Assembly (NCBI RefSeq): GCF_000382185.1 | Contig: NZ_KB907784.1 | Coordinates: 1 to 64,000 of the forward strand | Reading direction: 5' to 3' | DNA from: Bordetella sp. FB-8 | GTDB lineage: Bacteria; Pseudomonadota; Gammaproteobacteria; Burkholderiales; Burkholderiaceae_B | Length of the DNA: 64,000 nucleotides | Shown here: piece after piece, positions 8,135 through 17,081 of the stretch | How positions within the stretch are numbered: position 1 is the stretch's first letter | Layout: every line of letters starts with the position of its first letter | Translations under genes and position numbers: made by a program | The notes under the pieces: generated by a model | The model's database searches: none | What the model was told of the DNA's origin: nothing | What the model saw: the letters and a program-made list of their open reading frames with translations, nothing else

Positions 8135-9115
8135 ATGGCTGTTTTCACCCCTGTATCAGACGACGACGCGCGCGCGCTGCTGGCGCGCTACCAACTGGGA
8201 GTCCTGGTGTCGCTGCGCGGCATCACGGCCGGCATCGAAAACACCAACTATTTTCTCGAAACTGATCGCGGCCAGTATGTGCTGACCCTGTTCGAGGTGC
8301 TGACGCGCGAACAACTGCCGTTCTACATAGAACTCATGCATCACCTGGCGCAGCGCGGCATTCCCGTGCCCGAACCCCAGACCCTGGACGACGGCACGCG
8401 CCTGGCTGAACTGAACGGCAAACCCTGCGCCATCGTCACGCGCCTGCCTGGCGCCTACGTGCCCGACCCCGATGTGTCGCACTGTGCCCTGGCCGGCGCG
8501 ACGCTCGCGCGCGCCCATCTGGCCGGCCGTGACTTGGGGATCCGGCAGCCCAATCTGCGCGGCCTGGACTGGTGGCGCCAGACCGCGCCCAAGGTCATGC
8601 CCTTTCTCGAACCCGCCCAGGCTAAGCTACTGGACGCGGAGATCGCCGTGCAAACCGAGGCCGCCGCGGCATGGCCCACGCTGCCTTCAGGCCCTGCCCA
8701 CTGCGACCTGTTTCGCGACAACGTGCTGTTCGCCGGCTCTCGCGAACAACCGCTGATGGGCGGCTTCATCGATTTCTACTTCGCCGGCTGTGATACCTGG
8801 CTGTTCGACGTGGCGGTAAGCTTGAACGATTGGTGCGTGGTGCGGGAAAGCGGCGAATTCATCCCCGAGCTTGCCCAGGCCTGGCTAGCCGCCTATGCCG
8901 GCGTACGCGCCTTCACCCAGGCCGAGATGCAGGCCTGGCCGCTGATGCTGCGCGCCGCCGCCCTGCGCTTCTGGCTGTCGCGGTTATACGACTTTTACTT
9001 GCCGCGCACGGCCCAGACGCTCAAGCCGCACGACCCGACGCATTTCGAGCGGGTGTTGCGAGCACGCCACCTGGGCGAGGTGCCGGCCTTGCCCCAAATC
9101 GGCGGCGCCCGATAA
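8135..9115 (+). CDS. thrB: Homoserine kinase (ThrB, APH-fold)
   Basis: ThrB phosphorylates homoserine in threonine biosynthesis. The protein is 326 aa from MAVFTPVSDDDARAL. This is the aminoglycoside-phosphotransferase-like homoserine kinase common in proteobacteria: the Brenner-type catalytic motif is at 189-199 (HCDLFRDNVLF, Asp191/Asn196) and the metal-binding Asp213 lies in FIDFYFAG. RGITAGIENTNYF near 28-40 is the N-lobe signature. The gene lies alone on the plus strand between tRNA-Met and a membrane-protein gene 43 bp downstream. Length matches the family. Confidence 0.93.
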   Translation: MAVFTPVSDDDARALLARYQLGVLVSLRGITAGIENTNYFLETDRGQYVLTLFEVLTREQLPFYIELMHHLAQRGIPVPEPQTLDDGTRLAELNGKPCAIVTRLPGAYVPDPDVSHCALAGATLARAHLAGRDLGIRQPNLRGLDWWRQTAPKVMPFLEPAQAKLLDAEIAVQTEAAAAWPTLPSGPAHCDLFRDNVLFAGSREQPLMGGFIDFYFAGCDTWLFDVAVSLNDWCVVRESGEFIPELAQAWLAAYAGVRAFTQAEMQAWPLMLRAAALRFWLSRLYDFYLPRTAQTLKPHDPTHFERVLRARHLGEVPALPQIGGAR

Positions 9116-9158
9116 TTGATGCACCGCATCCTGATTCCTCTTTTTGGCTCATAACGTC

Positions 9159-9965
9159 ATGCAAGCAGCATCGCTTCCCGCAATCTCCGGCTGGCAATGG
9201 ATACGTACCGGCCTGCGGCTGTTCTGCAAGCAGCCTCTGGCCATGTTCACCTGGGCCATGGTGATCAGCCTGTTCGTGGTATTCGCAGCGCTGACTCTGC
9301 CCATCGGTGCCCTGCTGCTACCGCTGCTGATGCCCGTCATCACTGTCATGACGATCTCGGCCTGCAAGCATGTCGAGGCCGGACGGGTGATGCTGCCCTC
9401 GATGTGGGCCAAGCCCTTGACGCAGCCCGGCGTGTTCAAAAAGCTTATGCTCATGGGACTGCTCTACACCCTGTGCTGCATCGCAGTCGAAATGATCGCC
9501 GTGCTGCCCTTCGCCAACGACGTGATCGATGCCATGAACGTGGCGACCACCGCGCAGGACCTGACTCCGCTGCTGATGGCCATGCGCAAACCCATGCTGC
9601 TGTTCGCCATGCTGTATATACCCGTCGCCGCACTGTTCTGGCACGCCCCCATCCTGGTGGCTTGGCACGGCGTGCGCATAATGAAATCACTGTTCTTTTC
9701 CCTCATCGCCTGCTGGCGCTGCAAATGGGCCTTCCTGGTCTACGGCGCGGCCTGGGCCCTGATCTTCATGTTCATCAACCTGATCTCGGGCCTCTTGATG
9801 ACGGCTGGCCTGTCCGGGACTGTGGTCGACAGTCTGCAGGCGCCCGTGAACATCTTCGCGGGTGGCGTGCTGTATTGCAGCTTCTACCCGGCCTATACCT
9901 CGGTTTTCGGCATCGACAATGACGCCCACGCGGGCCTCGACCACCGCGACAGCGCGCACGCATAA
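9159..9965 (+). CDS. BPSS1780-type integral membrane protein
   Basis: This 268-aa hydrophobic protein from the ATG at 9159 has about six predicted membrane segments, for example AMVISLFVVFAALTLPIGALL, LMLMGLLYTLCCIAV, MLLFAMLYIPVAALF and FLVYGAAWALIFMF. It resembles the uncharacterised BPSS1780 family of Burkholderiales. No catalytic motif is evident and the function is unknown. It follows thrB on the same strand. Its last 279 bp lie antisense to a C-terminal extension of the convergent DUF192 frame. Confidence 0.65.
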   Translation: MQAASLPAISGWQWIRTGLRLFCKQPLAMFTWAMVISLFVVFAALTLPIGALLLPLLMPVITVMTISACKHVEAGRVMLPSMWAKPLTQPGVFKKLMLMGLLYTLCCIAVEMIAVLPFANDVIDAMNVATTAQDLTPLLMAMRKPMLLFAMLYIPVAALFWHAPILVAWHGVRIMKSLFFSLIACWRCKWAFLVYGAAWALIFMFINLISGLLMTAGLSGTVVDSLQAPVNIFAGGVLYCSFYPAYTSVFGIDNDAHAGLDHRDSAHA

Positions 9966-10193
9966 GGCCGCGCGCCAGGGCGCGAGCCGCAGCGCCCGCA
10001 ACACCCGCCCCTGCCTGTCGACGAAGGCCACGTCGATCGCATAGGCCATACCCAGGGTATGAACAGCACGGCAAGGCGCCAGCCACACGCCGCATCGCCA
10101 GCCGGGAGGCCGGCGACGGCACAGCAAGCCCCAGAAACGCGCCCAGGACGTATGAAGGCGCACCAGGCGCAGCGATCGAGGCATCGTATCCAT
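9687..10193 (-). CDS. DUF192-family protein, last gene of the tad operon
   Basis: This 168-aa frame starts at the ATG at 10193, only 5 nt after the tadC stop. The core matches DUF192: RFWGLLCRRRPPGWRCGVWL, CRAVHTLGMAYAIDVAFVD, VLRALRLAPWRAALCVRAVAVVEA. DUF192 proteins are typically about 110-150 aa, small and often exported; their role is unknown. The last about 90 residues read antisense through the 3' end of the BPSS1780-type gene and resemble nothing, so a frameshift or loss of the original stop is possible. Membership in the pilus operon is suggested by spacing. Confidence 0.6.
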   Translation of the reverse strand: MDTMPRSLRLVRLHTSWARFWGLLCRRRPPGWRCGVWLAPCRAVHTLGMAYAIDVAFVDRQGRVLRALRLAPWRAALCVRAVAVVEARVGVIVDAENRGIGRVEAAIQHATREDVHGRLQTVDHSPGQASRHQEARDQVDEHEDQGPGRAVDQEGPFAAPAGDEGKEQ

Positions 10194-10198
10194 TGGCG

Positions 10199-11065
10199 CT
10201 ATTGCAACGCCGGCAGCAGCTGCCAGGCGATGGGAAAACCCAACACAATGAAGGTGCAGGGAAAAATGCAGCCTATCAAGGGCAGCAGCATCTTCACCGG
10301 CGCCTCCATGGCCAGGCGCTCGGCATGCTGGAAGCGGTCGGCCCGGCACTGTCCGGCCTGGCCCCGCATCAAGGGCCCCAGGCTCATGCCCAGCGCATCA
10401 GCCTGCGCCATCGACGCCGCCCACGCCTGCAGGGCGGCGCTGCCGCTGCGCGCGGCCATGGCCTTGAGCGCAGCCATGCGCGACATGCCCGTGCGCATGT
10501 CGGCCAGCGCGCCGTCCAGCGCATCGCGCAAGGGGCCAGGCGCGCAGCACTGTGCCGACTGCAGCAAGGCGCCATGCAGGCCCAGTCCGGCTTCGACGCA
10601 CAAGGTCATCATGTCCAGCACGAAAGGCATGTCGCGATCGATGCGCCGCTTGCGCCGCTGCGCCTGACCGCGCAACCACAGACGCGGCCAGCCTGCTCCC
10701 GCCAGAGCGGCCAGCGCCGCGGGCATGGCCGGATGGCCATCGAGTGCGAGCGCCAGGCCGAACGCCGCCCCCGCGCCCACGCCGCCCATCAGCCAGGTCA
10801 TGGCCAGCCAATGGCGCGGCTCCACTTGCGGCGGCACGCCTGCCCGCGCCAGGGCCTGGCTGCTTTTCTCACGCGAGCGCCAAGGCATAAAAGGCTCGGC
10901 CAGCGGCGTCAGCGCGCGCACCCACGGCCAGGCGCAACGCCACCACCAGGGCATCGCCGAGGCCGCGGGCGCAGAGGCCGCCACCACGCCGCGCAGCGGC
11001 GCGGACAACAGGAAAGCCAAGCCCGCCGCACACAGACCGGACAGAACGATCGCCAGGCTGTTCAT
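10199..11065 (-). CDS. tadC: Tad pilus inner-membrane platform protein TadC
   Basis: This 288-aa type II secretion F-domain protein is one of two platform subunits of the Tad secretion machine. An N-terminal membrane segment (LAIVLSGLCAAGLAFLL) and a C-terminal pair around LLPLIGCIFPCTFIVLGFPI flank a cytoplasmic F domain with MPFVLDMMTLCVEAGLGLHGAL. It lies 9 nt after tadB and is followed by DUF192. TadC rather than TadB is assigned from gene order and the DMMTLCVEAG motif. Confidence 0.88.
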   Translation of the reverse strand: MNSLAIVLSGLCAAGLAFLLSAPLRGVVAASAPAASAMPWWWRCAWPWVRALTPLAEPFMPWRSREKSSQALARAGVPPQVEPRHWLAMTWLMGGVGAGAAFGLALALDGHPAMPAALAALAGAGWPRLWLRGQAQRRKRRIDRDMPFVLDMMTLCVEAGLGLHGALLQSAQCCAPGPLRDALDGALADMRTGMSRMAALKAMAARSGSAALQAWAASMAQADALGMSLGPLMRGQAGQCRADRFQHAERLAMEAPVKMLLPLIGCIFPCTFIVLGFPIAWQLLPALQ

Positions 11066-11074
11066 CGCATGTCG

Positions 11075-11920
11075 CTAGATGTCGATATTGACGATGCGGC
11101 GGATCATCAACACGCCCGTCGTTTCCAGAAGCAGAACCACGGCCAGTACCATCCAGCCCATAGGCGTGCTCCAGAGCACCGCCATGGCCTGGGGTTCGAG
11201 CCGGTTCAATACCAGGGCCAGCAGCACGGGCAAGGCTCCCACGATCCAGGCCTGCATGCGTCCCTGCGCCGTCAAGGCGCGGATCTTGCCCTGCAGCAGC
11301 AAGCGCGAGCGCAGGGTGTCGGCGATACGCTCCAACGCCTCGGCCAGGTTGCCGCCGGTCTGCGCGGCCACCCGCAGCGCCGCCGTCACCAGGACCGTGG
11401 CCTCTGACGGCACGCGTTCATGCAGATGTTCCAAGGCCGTGGAAAAAGCCACGCCCAGTCGCTGTTCGCGCAGCATCAGGCCAAACTCCTGCGACAGGGG
11501 CGCCTCGCTCTGCTCGACGATGTGCTTTAAGGCCACGGCCAGACTGGCTCCCGCCGACAGCCCCCCGGCTAGGGACATCAGCGCCGCGGGCAGTTGCCGC
11601 TCGAACCGCAGCAGCCGGCGCCGGCGCAGATTCTCGACCAGCCCGCCGGGCACACGCGTTGCCGCCAGCCCCGCCAGCAGGCCGACCAGCCAACTCCCCG
11701 AAAGCGCCCATGCCAACAGCCCGCCCAGTGCGGCGCAGACCAGGGCGGCCAGCCACAGCTGTGCGGGATCGATGAACAGAAACAGCTCGCTCAGCTTGAC
11801 GCCGGTTTCCTGGGTGTAGATCTGCCGGTAGCGCTGCAAGGCAGGACCTATCCAGGACTGGGCGCTCCAGGCCAGGATGGCTGCGCTCAAACCCGTCAGC
11901 ACGAAGGCCAGCCAGATCAC
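11075..11920 (-). CDS. tadB: Tad pilus inner-membrane platform protein TadB
   Basis: This 281-aa type II secretion F-domain protein pairs with TadC and the CpaF ATPase to assemble Flp pili. There are N-terminal membrane helices (LAFVLTGLSAAILAWSA and LWLAALVCAALGGLLAW). The F domain carries QLPAALMSLAGGLSAGASLAVALK and VAAQTGGNLAEALERIADTLR. C-terminal helices follow near 220-275. The start overlaps the cpaF stop by 4 nt. Confidence 0.88.
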   Translation of the reverse strand: MIWLAFVLTGLSAAILAWSAQSWIGPALQRYRQIYTQETGVKLSELFLFIDPAQLWLAALVCAALGGLLAWALSGSWLVGLLAGLAATRVPGGLVENLRRRRLLRFERQLPAALMSLAGGLSAGASLAVALKHIVEQSEAPLSQEFGLMLREQRLGVAFSTALEHLHERVPSEATVLVTAALRVAAQTGGNLAEALERIADTLRSRLLLQGKIRALTAQGRMQAWIVGALPVLLALVLNRLEPQAMAVLWSTPMGWMVLAVVLLLETTGVLMIRRIVNIDI

Positions 11921-13494
11921 GGCATGTCCCCTTCCATGAAGACGGGACGCATACCCGAGTCGACAAAGCCCCGCCCGGGTTCATAGCGGAACAGATCCTG
12001 CAGCTGAATGCGGCCGCTCTCCATTCCCGTGATCTCGATGATGTCCGTCACGACCCGTTGGCCTTGCGCGAGGCGGGCCTGCTGCACCACGATGTCGACG
12101 CTGGAGGCGATGTGTTCGCGCACCACCGCCAGCGGCAGGTCCAGGCCGGCCATTAAGGTCATGGCCTCCAGCCGCGACAAGGCATCGCGCGGCGAATTGG
12201 CATGCAGCGTGGTCAGTGAGCCCTCGTGTCCGGTATTCATGGCGGTCAACATATCGAAGGCTTCCGCGCCGCGACATTCGCCCACCACGATGCGGTCGGG
12301 CCGCATACGCAGGGCATTGCGCACCAGGTCGCGTATCTCGATGCGCCCCCGGCCCTCCAGATTGGGCGGCCGCGCTTCGAGCGAGACCAAGTGCGCATGT
12401 CCCAGCCGCAGTTCGGCGGCATCCTCGATGGTGACGATGCGCTCTCCTTCCGGAATGGCGTTGGACAAGATGTTGAGCAAGGTCGTCTTGCCCGAGCCCG
12501 TGCCGCCGGACACGATGATGCTCTTGCGGCGACGCACGCACAGGGCCAGCAATTGGGCCATGGCCTCGCTCAGACTGCCTATGCCGACCAGGTCGGACAT
12601 ATGCAGCCGCCGCAACGGAAACTTGCGTATGGTCAGGCTGGCGCCGCGCAGGGCAATCGGCGGGATCACGGCGTTCACGCGCGAGCCGTCCGGCAGGCGC
12701 GCATCCACCATCGGCGAACTCTCGTCGATGCGACGTCCCAACGGCGCGACGATGCGGTCGATCACGCCGCGCACCGCCTGTTCGCTGCTGAACGCCGTAT
12801 CGTGCCGCGACAGCTGCCCCGCGCGTTCTACATAGACCTCGTCATGGCGGTTGACCATGATTTCCGTAATGCCGGGATCGGCCAGCAGAGTCTCGAGTGG
12901 ACCGAGCCCCACAGCTTCGTCCAGGACCATGCGACACAGCAAGGCGCGATCCAAGTGCTGGGGCAGATCCGGCTCCTGGCCAACCAGTTCATCCAGCAGG
13001 CGCCGGGCCTCTTCGCGCAAGGCCTGGTCGCTCATGCCCGCCACGTCGCGGCGGCGCAGGTCCAGCGCCTGAAGCAAGGCGGCATGCAGGCTGCGCCGGT
13101 AAGGCAGCCAGACCAGCGCGGCAGGAGCCTGGGCAGGCGCGGGCGCGGGTTCGGTATGTGGGAGAACCTCGGAACCGTCCGTCGCGGCCAGCGCCTGCGT
13201 CGGGTCCGGCAAGTCGCGCACCTGGAGCTGACACGGGCCGATGAGAATACGGTCCTGGGCCTGCAGAGGACCGTGGGTCGCTACGCGCTCGCCATTGACT
13301 AGCGTTCCACCCAGCGTGCCCAGGTCTTCGAGCACGATGCCACCGTCCTGGCGCAGCAACCTGGCGTGCTGCCTGCCCACCCGCCAATTGGCGATGCGCA
13401 CCGCACACTGGGGCGCGCGCCCTATGGACACCGGCGGCACGGCCGTTTGCATCTGGCGCGTGCCGTCCTCGAAGGTCAAGGTGATTTCGAGCAT
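11917..13494 (-). CDS. cpaF: FHA-domain-fused Tad secretion ATPase CpaF/TadA
   Basis: This is the motor ATPase of the Tad pilus, 525 aa from the ATG at 13494 (a TTG two codons upstream is also in frame). Residues 1-95 form a forkhead-associated phosphothreonine-binding domain (SIGRAPQCAVRI, VGRQHARLL, LGTLGGTLVNGE). A variable linker leads to the VirB11/CpaF core: GLGPLETLLADPGITEIMVN, Walker A SGGTGSGKTTLLN, IEDAAELRL, and RPDRIVVGECRGAEAFDML (Walker B/Asp box). Most CpaF proteins lack an FHA domain, and no TadZ/CpaE gene is seen in this operon, so FHA may take a localisation or regulatory role (inference). Confidence 0.93.
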   Translation of the reverse strand: MLEITLTFEDGTRQMQTAVPPVSIGRAPQCAVRIANWRVGRQHARLLRQDGGIVLEDLGTLGGTLVNGERVATHGPLQAQDRILIGPCQLQVRDLPDPTQALAATDGSEVLPHTEPAPAPAQAPAALVWLPYRRSLHAALLQALDLRRRDVAGMSDQALREEARRLLDELVGQEPDLPQHLDRALLCRMVLDEAVGLGPLETLLADPGITEIMVNRHDEVYVERAGQLSRHDTAFSSEQAVRGVIDRIVAPLGRRIDESSPMVDARLPDGSRVNAVIPPIALRGASLTIRKFPLRRLHMSDLVGIGSLSEAMAQLLALCVRRRKSIIVSGGTGSGKTTLLNILSNAIPEGERIVTIEDAAELRLGHAHLVSLEARPPNLEGRGRIEIRDLVRNALRMRPDRIVVGECRGAEAFDMLTAMNTGHEGSLTTLHANSPRDALSRLEAMTLMAGLDLPLAVVREHIASSVDIVVQQARLAQGQRVVTDIIEITGMESGRIQLQDLFRYEPGRGFVDSGMRPVFMEGDMP

Positions 13495-13496
13495 GC

Positions 13497-14924
13497 TCAA
13501 GGTTCCTTGCCGGATTCGGCGGATTCATTGCCGACCTGCCACTGCGACCCGTCGCCTTGTGGCGTGCTCCATCCCTCCGTTGTGGTACCCACGGGCGGCA
13601 GCAAACGCAGCTGCGTGGGATCGGGGAAGGCCTGCTGCAGCACATGGCGGCCTTGCGCGACGCTCTGCGCAAAGCCGGCATAATCGTTCGAGACGATGCT
13701 GGGAGTCACGAAAATGGCCAGCTCCGTGTCGCGCCTAGACGATTTTTTCGCACCGAACAGGCTGCCCAGCACAGGGATGTCGGAGAGCAGCGGCAGGCCG
13801 CCGCGTTCGGTCGATTGCTCACGCGAGAGAAAGCCGCCCAGCACCAGGGTCTGGCCCGAGCGGACGTTGAATTCGGTAACGGCGCGCCGGGTGCGCAAGG
13901 CCGGACCGGAGGGCAGGCTCATGGAAGCATCCACCGAACTGGCTTCCACTTCGATACGGGAGCGGATTGCGCCATTGCGGTCGATGCGCGGCGTGATGTG
14001 CAGCGACACGCCATAGGGCTTGAACAAGGTCGTCGGTACGCCATTGCGGTCGGAAGAGGTATAGGGCACTTCGCCGCCCGCCAGGAAGGAGGCCGTACTG
14101 CCGCTGCGGGCCAGCAGTTGCGGCTGTGCGAGCATCACGGCTTGGCCGCGCTGCGCCAGGGCGGCGAGGTTGGAAGACAGCACGGCGTTGGCACCGAAAT
14201 AGCCGGCGGCGCGCGAGACCGGCAAGGCCGCGGCCAGCGGCGCCGCACCGGGGCGCTCGGACAACAGGCCTGCCGCGTTGCCGCCGTCCCACACCATGCC
14301 GGCCTGCAAGCCGCCCTGCGTGGCGCCGTCCCAGCGTACGCCGAAATCGGTCAGGCGCGAACGCGGCAGCTCGACCACCTGTACATCGAGCAGCACCATG
14401 CGGTCCCAGCCCACCTGTCCCGTGAAATCCAGGATGCCCGGATAGCGCTGCGCCAGCGCAGCGATGCGTGCCCTATCCTCGTCCGACAGGTCGTTGCCCT
14501 CGATGACCAGGTTGCCGCCCACCTGACTGCTGCGTGCCGCCGGAATGCTCTCGAGCAGCTTGTCGACCTCGGCGCGCATGCGTCGCAATCCCGCGGGTAG
14601 GACTCGTACGGCATAGGCCATGGGAGCCGCAGCCCCCGTCCAGGCATGCACGGAAGACATCCCCTCCTGCCGCGCGAACAACACGACTTCGCGTTCGTCC
14701 GCGGCCAGGGCGCTGAGCACCTGGCCGTTGCCCACGGCGACCCGGCGCACGCCCGGAATGTGCAAGACCCGACTCTCGCCCACTTCCAGGTCGAGTTCCT
14801 GACCCTGCGGCACGACATCGCCACCGTAGGCCGGACTGCAAAACAGAAGTTGGCTGGCCAGAATCCATCTCAGCAGATTCGGGCAAGCCAATCTGCCGAG
14901 GGCAATGCCTGCGCGCGGCATCAC
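13497..14924 (-). CDS. cpaC: Tad pilus outer-membrane secretin CpaC/RcpA
   Basis: This 475-aa secretin forms the outer-membrane channel for Flp pili. A signal peptide ends near SPAYGGD. The N-terminal pilus-type domain includes LEVGESRVLHIPGVRRVAVGNGQVL, followed by a BON-like segment (QVGGNLVIEGNDLSDEDRARI). The C-terminal secretin domain includes VQVVELPRSRLTDFGVRW, LLARSGSTASFLAGGEVPY, and FNVRSGQTLVLGGFLSREQS with the LPLLSDIPVLGSLFG terminus typical of secretins. The start overlaps cpaB by 4 nt. Confidence 0.92.
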   Translation of the reverse strand: MMPRAGIALGRLACPNLLRWILASQLLFCSPAYGGDVVPQGQELDLEVGESRVLHIPGVRRVAVGNGQVLSALAADEREVVLFARQEGMSSVHAWTGAAAPMAYAVRVLPAGLRRMRAEVDKLLESIPAARSSQVGGNLVIEGNDLSDEDRARIAALAQRYPGILDFTGQVGWDRMVLLDVQVVELPRSRLTDFGVRWDGATQGGLQAGMVWDGGNAAGLLSERPGAAPLAAALPVSRAAGYFGANAVLSSNLAALAQRGQAVMLAQPQLLARSGSTASFLAGGEVPYTSSDRNGVPTTLFKPYGVSLHITPRIDRNGAIRSRIEVEASSVDASMSLPSGPALRTRRAVTEFNVRSGQTLVLGGFLSREQSTERGGLPLLSDIPVLGSLFGAKKSSRRDTELAIFVTPSIVSNDYAGFAQSVAQGRHVLQQAFPDPTQLRLLPPVGTTTEGWSTPQGDGSQWQVGNESAESGKEP

Positions 14925-15781
14925 GGCGCGCCTCGTTTGGCGGCGTGAGCCGGCGCGGCAGCGGCCGGCGCGGCAACGGCCGGCGCGGCAACGGCGACGA
15001 AGGCATCGTGGTCGGTTTCGATTCGATCGCCGTAGATGATGTCCACGGCGCGGCGGCGGGATGCAGGCTGCGCCATCCCGAGCAGGCCCGGCAAGTCGCG
15101 CGGCAGCACATCGCTTCCGGTTTGGGTATCGGACGCGGGACGCAGCAAGGCCGTCAACACGCCGCCCTGCCGCGCCGCGATGACCTTGACCGCGTCGCCG
15201 GCAGCGGCCTCCAGTGTGATGTGGGCGAGCTGCCCCGGATCTCCATCGACGGACAAGACCTTGCCTCCTTGCAATAGCGGAACCGTAAGATCGCGACCGC
15301 CATGCGGGAACGAGACATACAAATCGATGCGGTCGCCAGGCTGCACATGCTGCGGAAGATCGCGGATTTCCTGCGCGGGCAGGCTGAAGGCGCGCCGGCC
15401 GGCGGCCAACAGCCCCGCTACGGATTCGCGCCGGTTGCGCTGGACCTGATGCAGCAAGATGGGTTCGCCGGATCGGACAGCCACGGCCAGCGTGCCGCCT
15501 TCGACCTGATTCAGCGCCTCGGGCGCCAGGGAGTCGGACGATGCCCAGTCCTGGGGCACGTCCCGCACAGCCAGGCTGGCCATGTCCAGCGCTGCGCCTG
15601 CGGGCAGATCCCGGGCCGCGACCAGCCTGGACACGGTGGGCACGCGCGCTTGCGCTTCAATGGCCTGGGTGCGCTGCTGTATGGTTTCGCGCACGGCCCA
15701 CGCTGCGGCCAAGCCCGCAGCGGCGGCGAACGCATAAGCTCCCATCGCGCGCGCCATGGGTAGCCACCGTGAAGGTTTCAT
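14921..15781 (-). CDS. cpaB: Tad pilus assembly protein CpaB/RcpC
   Basis: This 286-aa protein from the ATG at 15781 (MKPSRWLPMARAMGAYAFA) is a periplasmic component of the Tad channel. One N-terminal membrane anchor (AYAFAAAAGLAAAWAV) is followed by a SAF domain (VSRLVAARDLPAGAALDMASL) and an RcpC-type domain (RRAFSLPAQEIRDLPQHVQPGDRIDLYVSF). An Ala/Pro-rich tail ends the protein. Four-base overlaps with both neighbours indicate translational coupling. Confidence 0.9.
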   Translation of the reverse strand: MKPSRWLPMARAMGAYAFAAAAGLAAAWAVRETIQQRTQAIEAQARVPTVSRLVAARDLPAGAALDMASLAVRDVPQDWASSDSLAPEALNQVEGGTLAVAVRSGEPILLHQVQRNRRESVAGLLAAGRRAFSLPAQEIRDLPQHVQPGDRIDLYVSFPHGGRDLTVPLLQGGKVLSVDGDPGQLAHITLEAAAGDAVKVIAARQGGVLTALLRPASDTQTGSDVLPRDLPGLLGMAQPASRRRAVDIIYGDRIETDHDAFVAVAAPAVAAPAAAAPAHAAKRGAP

Positions 15782-16473
15782 GGCCGACCTCCCGATGCCG
15801 GCGCCTGCGCGATATCGGCAGGACCGAAAGCAAAACGCAGCGCCGCCAGCACGCTGCCTTCGGCCCTGCCCAGGATATCGATGACCAGGGTTTCCGTTCC
15901 GCGCTGCCAACTCTGCCACGATGCGCCGGCCTCATCCTGTTCGCGGATGGGCAGCCATCCCAGGCGCGCCAGGTTGTCGTGCGCCTGCTGCGCAATGTCG
16001 CCGGGCGGCACGGCGTATTGCCAGATCTGTTGCGTGGCGCCGGCCCGGCCCGCCGGCTCGGCAAACTCGAAGACCAGTTCCGCGCCTGCCGGCAACCAGG
16101 CATCGGGCAAGGCCGACTTACTCGTGGCCTGCTCCCAACATAAGGTAGACAGGGTTCCGCTGCTACCTTGTCCAGCCTGCCCGGACACTGTCACCATGCG
16201 CGGGCACGGTCCGCTGGTATCCGACAGCACAGCCATGCCCGGATAGACCGCCATATCGCGCAGGCCGGGATGCTGCCGGGCCATGAAGGCGATCAATGTG
16301 GGCGCATCCAAAGAGGTTCGATACGACAGCACCTGGGCTCGGGCGCCATATACCTTTGCCGCGGAAACGACCTCGGTCATGATGCTGTTCTTGGGCAAAA
16401 TCCAGGATGACGCGGCGTGGCCGGCTGTGGGCGCCAGGCAGACCGCGGCCAAGAGAAGCCGATATAGGCTCAT
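15778..16473 (-). CDS. Exported protein of unknown function in the tad operon
   Basis: This 231-aa protein from the ATG at 16473 starts with a clear signal peptide (MSLYRLLLAAVCLAPTAGHAA). I do not recognise a domain. The body contains MVTVSGQAGQGSSGTLSTLCWEQ, LPAGAELVFEFAEPAG and a C-terminal block LARLGWLPIREQDE. Two isolated cysteines are present. It is coupled by 4-nt overlaps to the TadE-like gene upstream and cpaB downstream, so it is probably a periplasmic accessory factor for this pilus. Confidence 0.75.
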   Translation of the reverse strand: MSLYRLLLAAVCLAPTAGHAASSWILPKNSIMTEVVSAAKVYGARAQVLSYRTSLDAPTLIAFMARQHPGLRDMAVYPGMAVLSDTSGPCPRMVTVSGQAGQGSSGTLSTLCWEQATSKSALPDAWLPAGAELVFEFAEPAGRAGATQQIWQYAVPPGDIAQQAHDNLARLGWLPIREQDEAGASWQSWQRGTETLVIDILGRAEGSVLAALRFAFGPADIAQAPASGGRP

Positions 16474-17081
16474 GGCCGCCTCCCGCTGGCGAGCCTGTCG
16501 ACCGGCATCAATTGCGACCAGGCCGATACCCAGTCGGTGTCCGGCTTGCGCCCGCCCCAGGCCCCGTCCACGCCCGAGATGCCCGAGCGCAGCCGATGCG
16601 CCAAGGACTGCGATAACCCCGCGGCAGCCTGCCAACCCACGCGGCTGTCGATAATGCGCCGCTGCCCGTCCATGTCCGAAACGGCATGGCCGCCCGCCTG
16701 CGCCACCGAGGTATGGCGATGGACAGTCACATCGCCGACGGACAAATACGTCCAACCAACGGGAGGATGAATCTTGCGTTCGGCTTGTACCGTCACCAGG
16801 CGCGCATCGGCGCGCAACCAGTCTTGTTGCAGCTGCGCCTGCTTTGCGTCCGCCGGAACCGGCCCGGCCTGGTTCCGAAGCAGCCCCAAGCCAACATCAT
16901 CCTGGCGCGCGGCCGGAGAACCGCCGCGCGCTGCCAAAAACGCCGCGGCGCGGCTCGCCTGCGCGGCCTGCATGACCCGATGCCATGCCGAGCCTGTCCA
17001 GGCAATGGCACAGGCGCAGGCCAGCAGCGCGGCCAGCGCGAAAACGGACTCGACCAGCGCTTGTCCTTGCTGGCGCCTCAT
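16470..17081 (-). CDS. TadE-like pseudopilin
   Basis: This 203-aa protein from the ATG at 17081 (MRRQQGQALVESVFALAALL) has a short basic leader, the G/QALVES motif of TadE/TadF minor pseudopilins and a hydrophobic segment to about residue 30, as needed for prepilin-peptidase processing. The remainder is soluble and poorly conserved. It would cap or support Flp pilus assembly. Four-base overlaps link it to tadG and the unknown exported gene. Confidence 0.78.
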   Translation of the reverse strand: MRRQQGQALVESVFALAALLACACAIAWTGSAWHRVMQAAQASRAAAFLAARGGSPAARQDDVGLGLLRNQAGPVPADAKQAQLQQDWLRADARLVTVQAERKIHPPVGWTYLSVGDVTVHRHTSVAQAGGHAVSDMDGQRRIIDSRVGWQAAAGLSQSLAHRLRSGISGVDGAWGGRKPDTDWVSAWSQLMPVDRLASGRRP

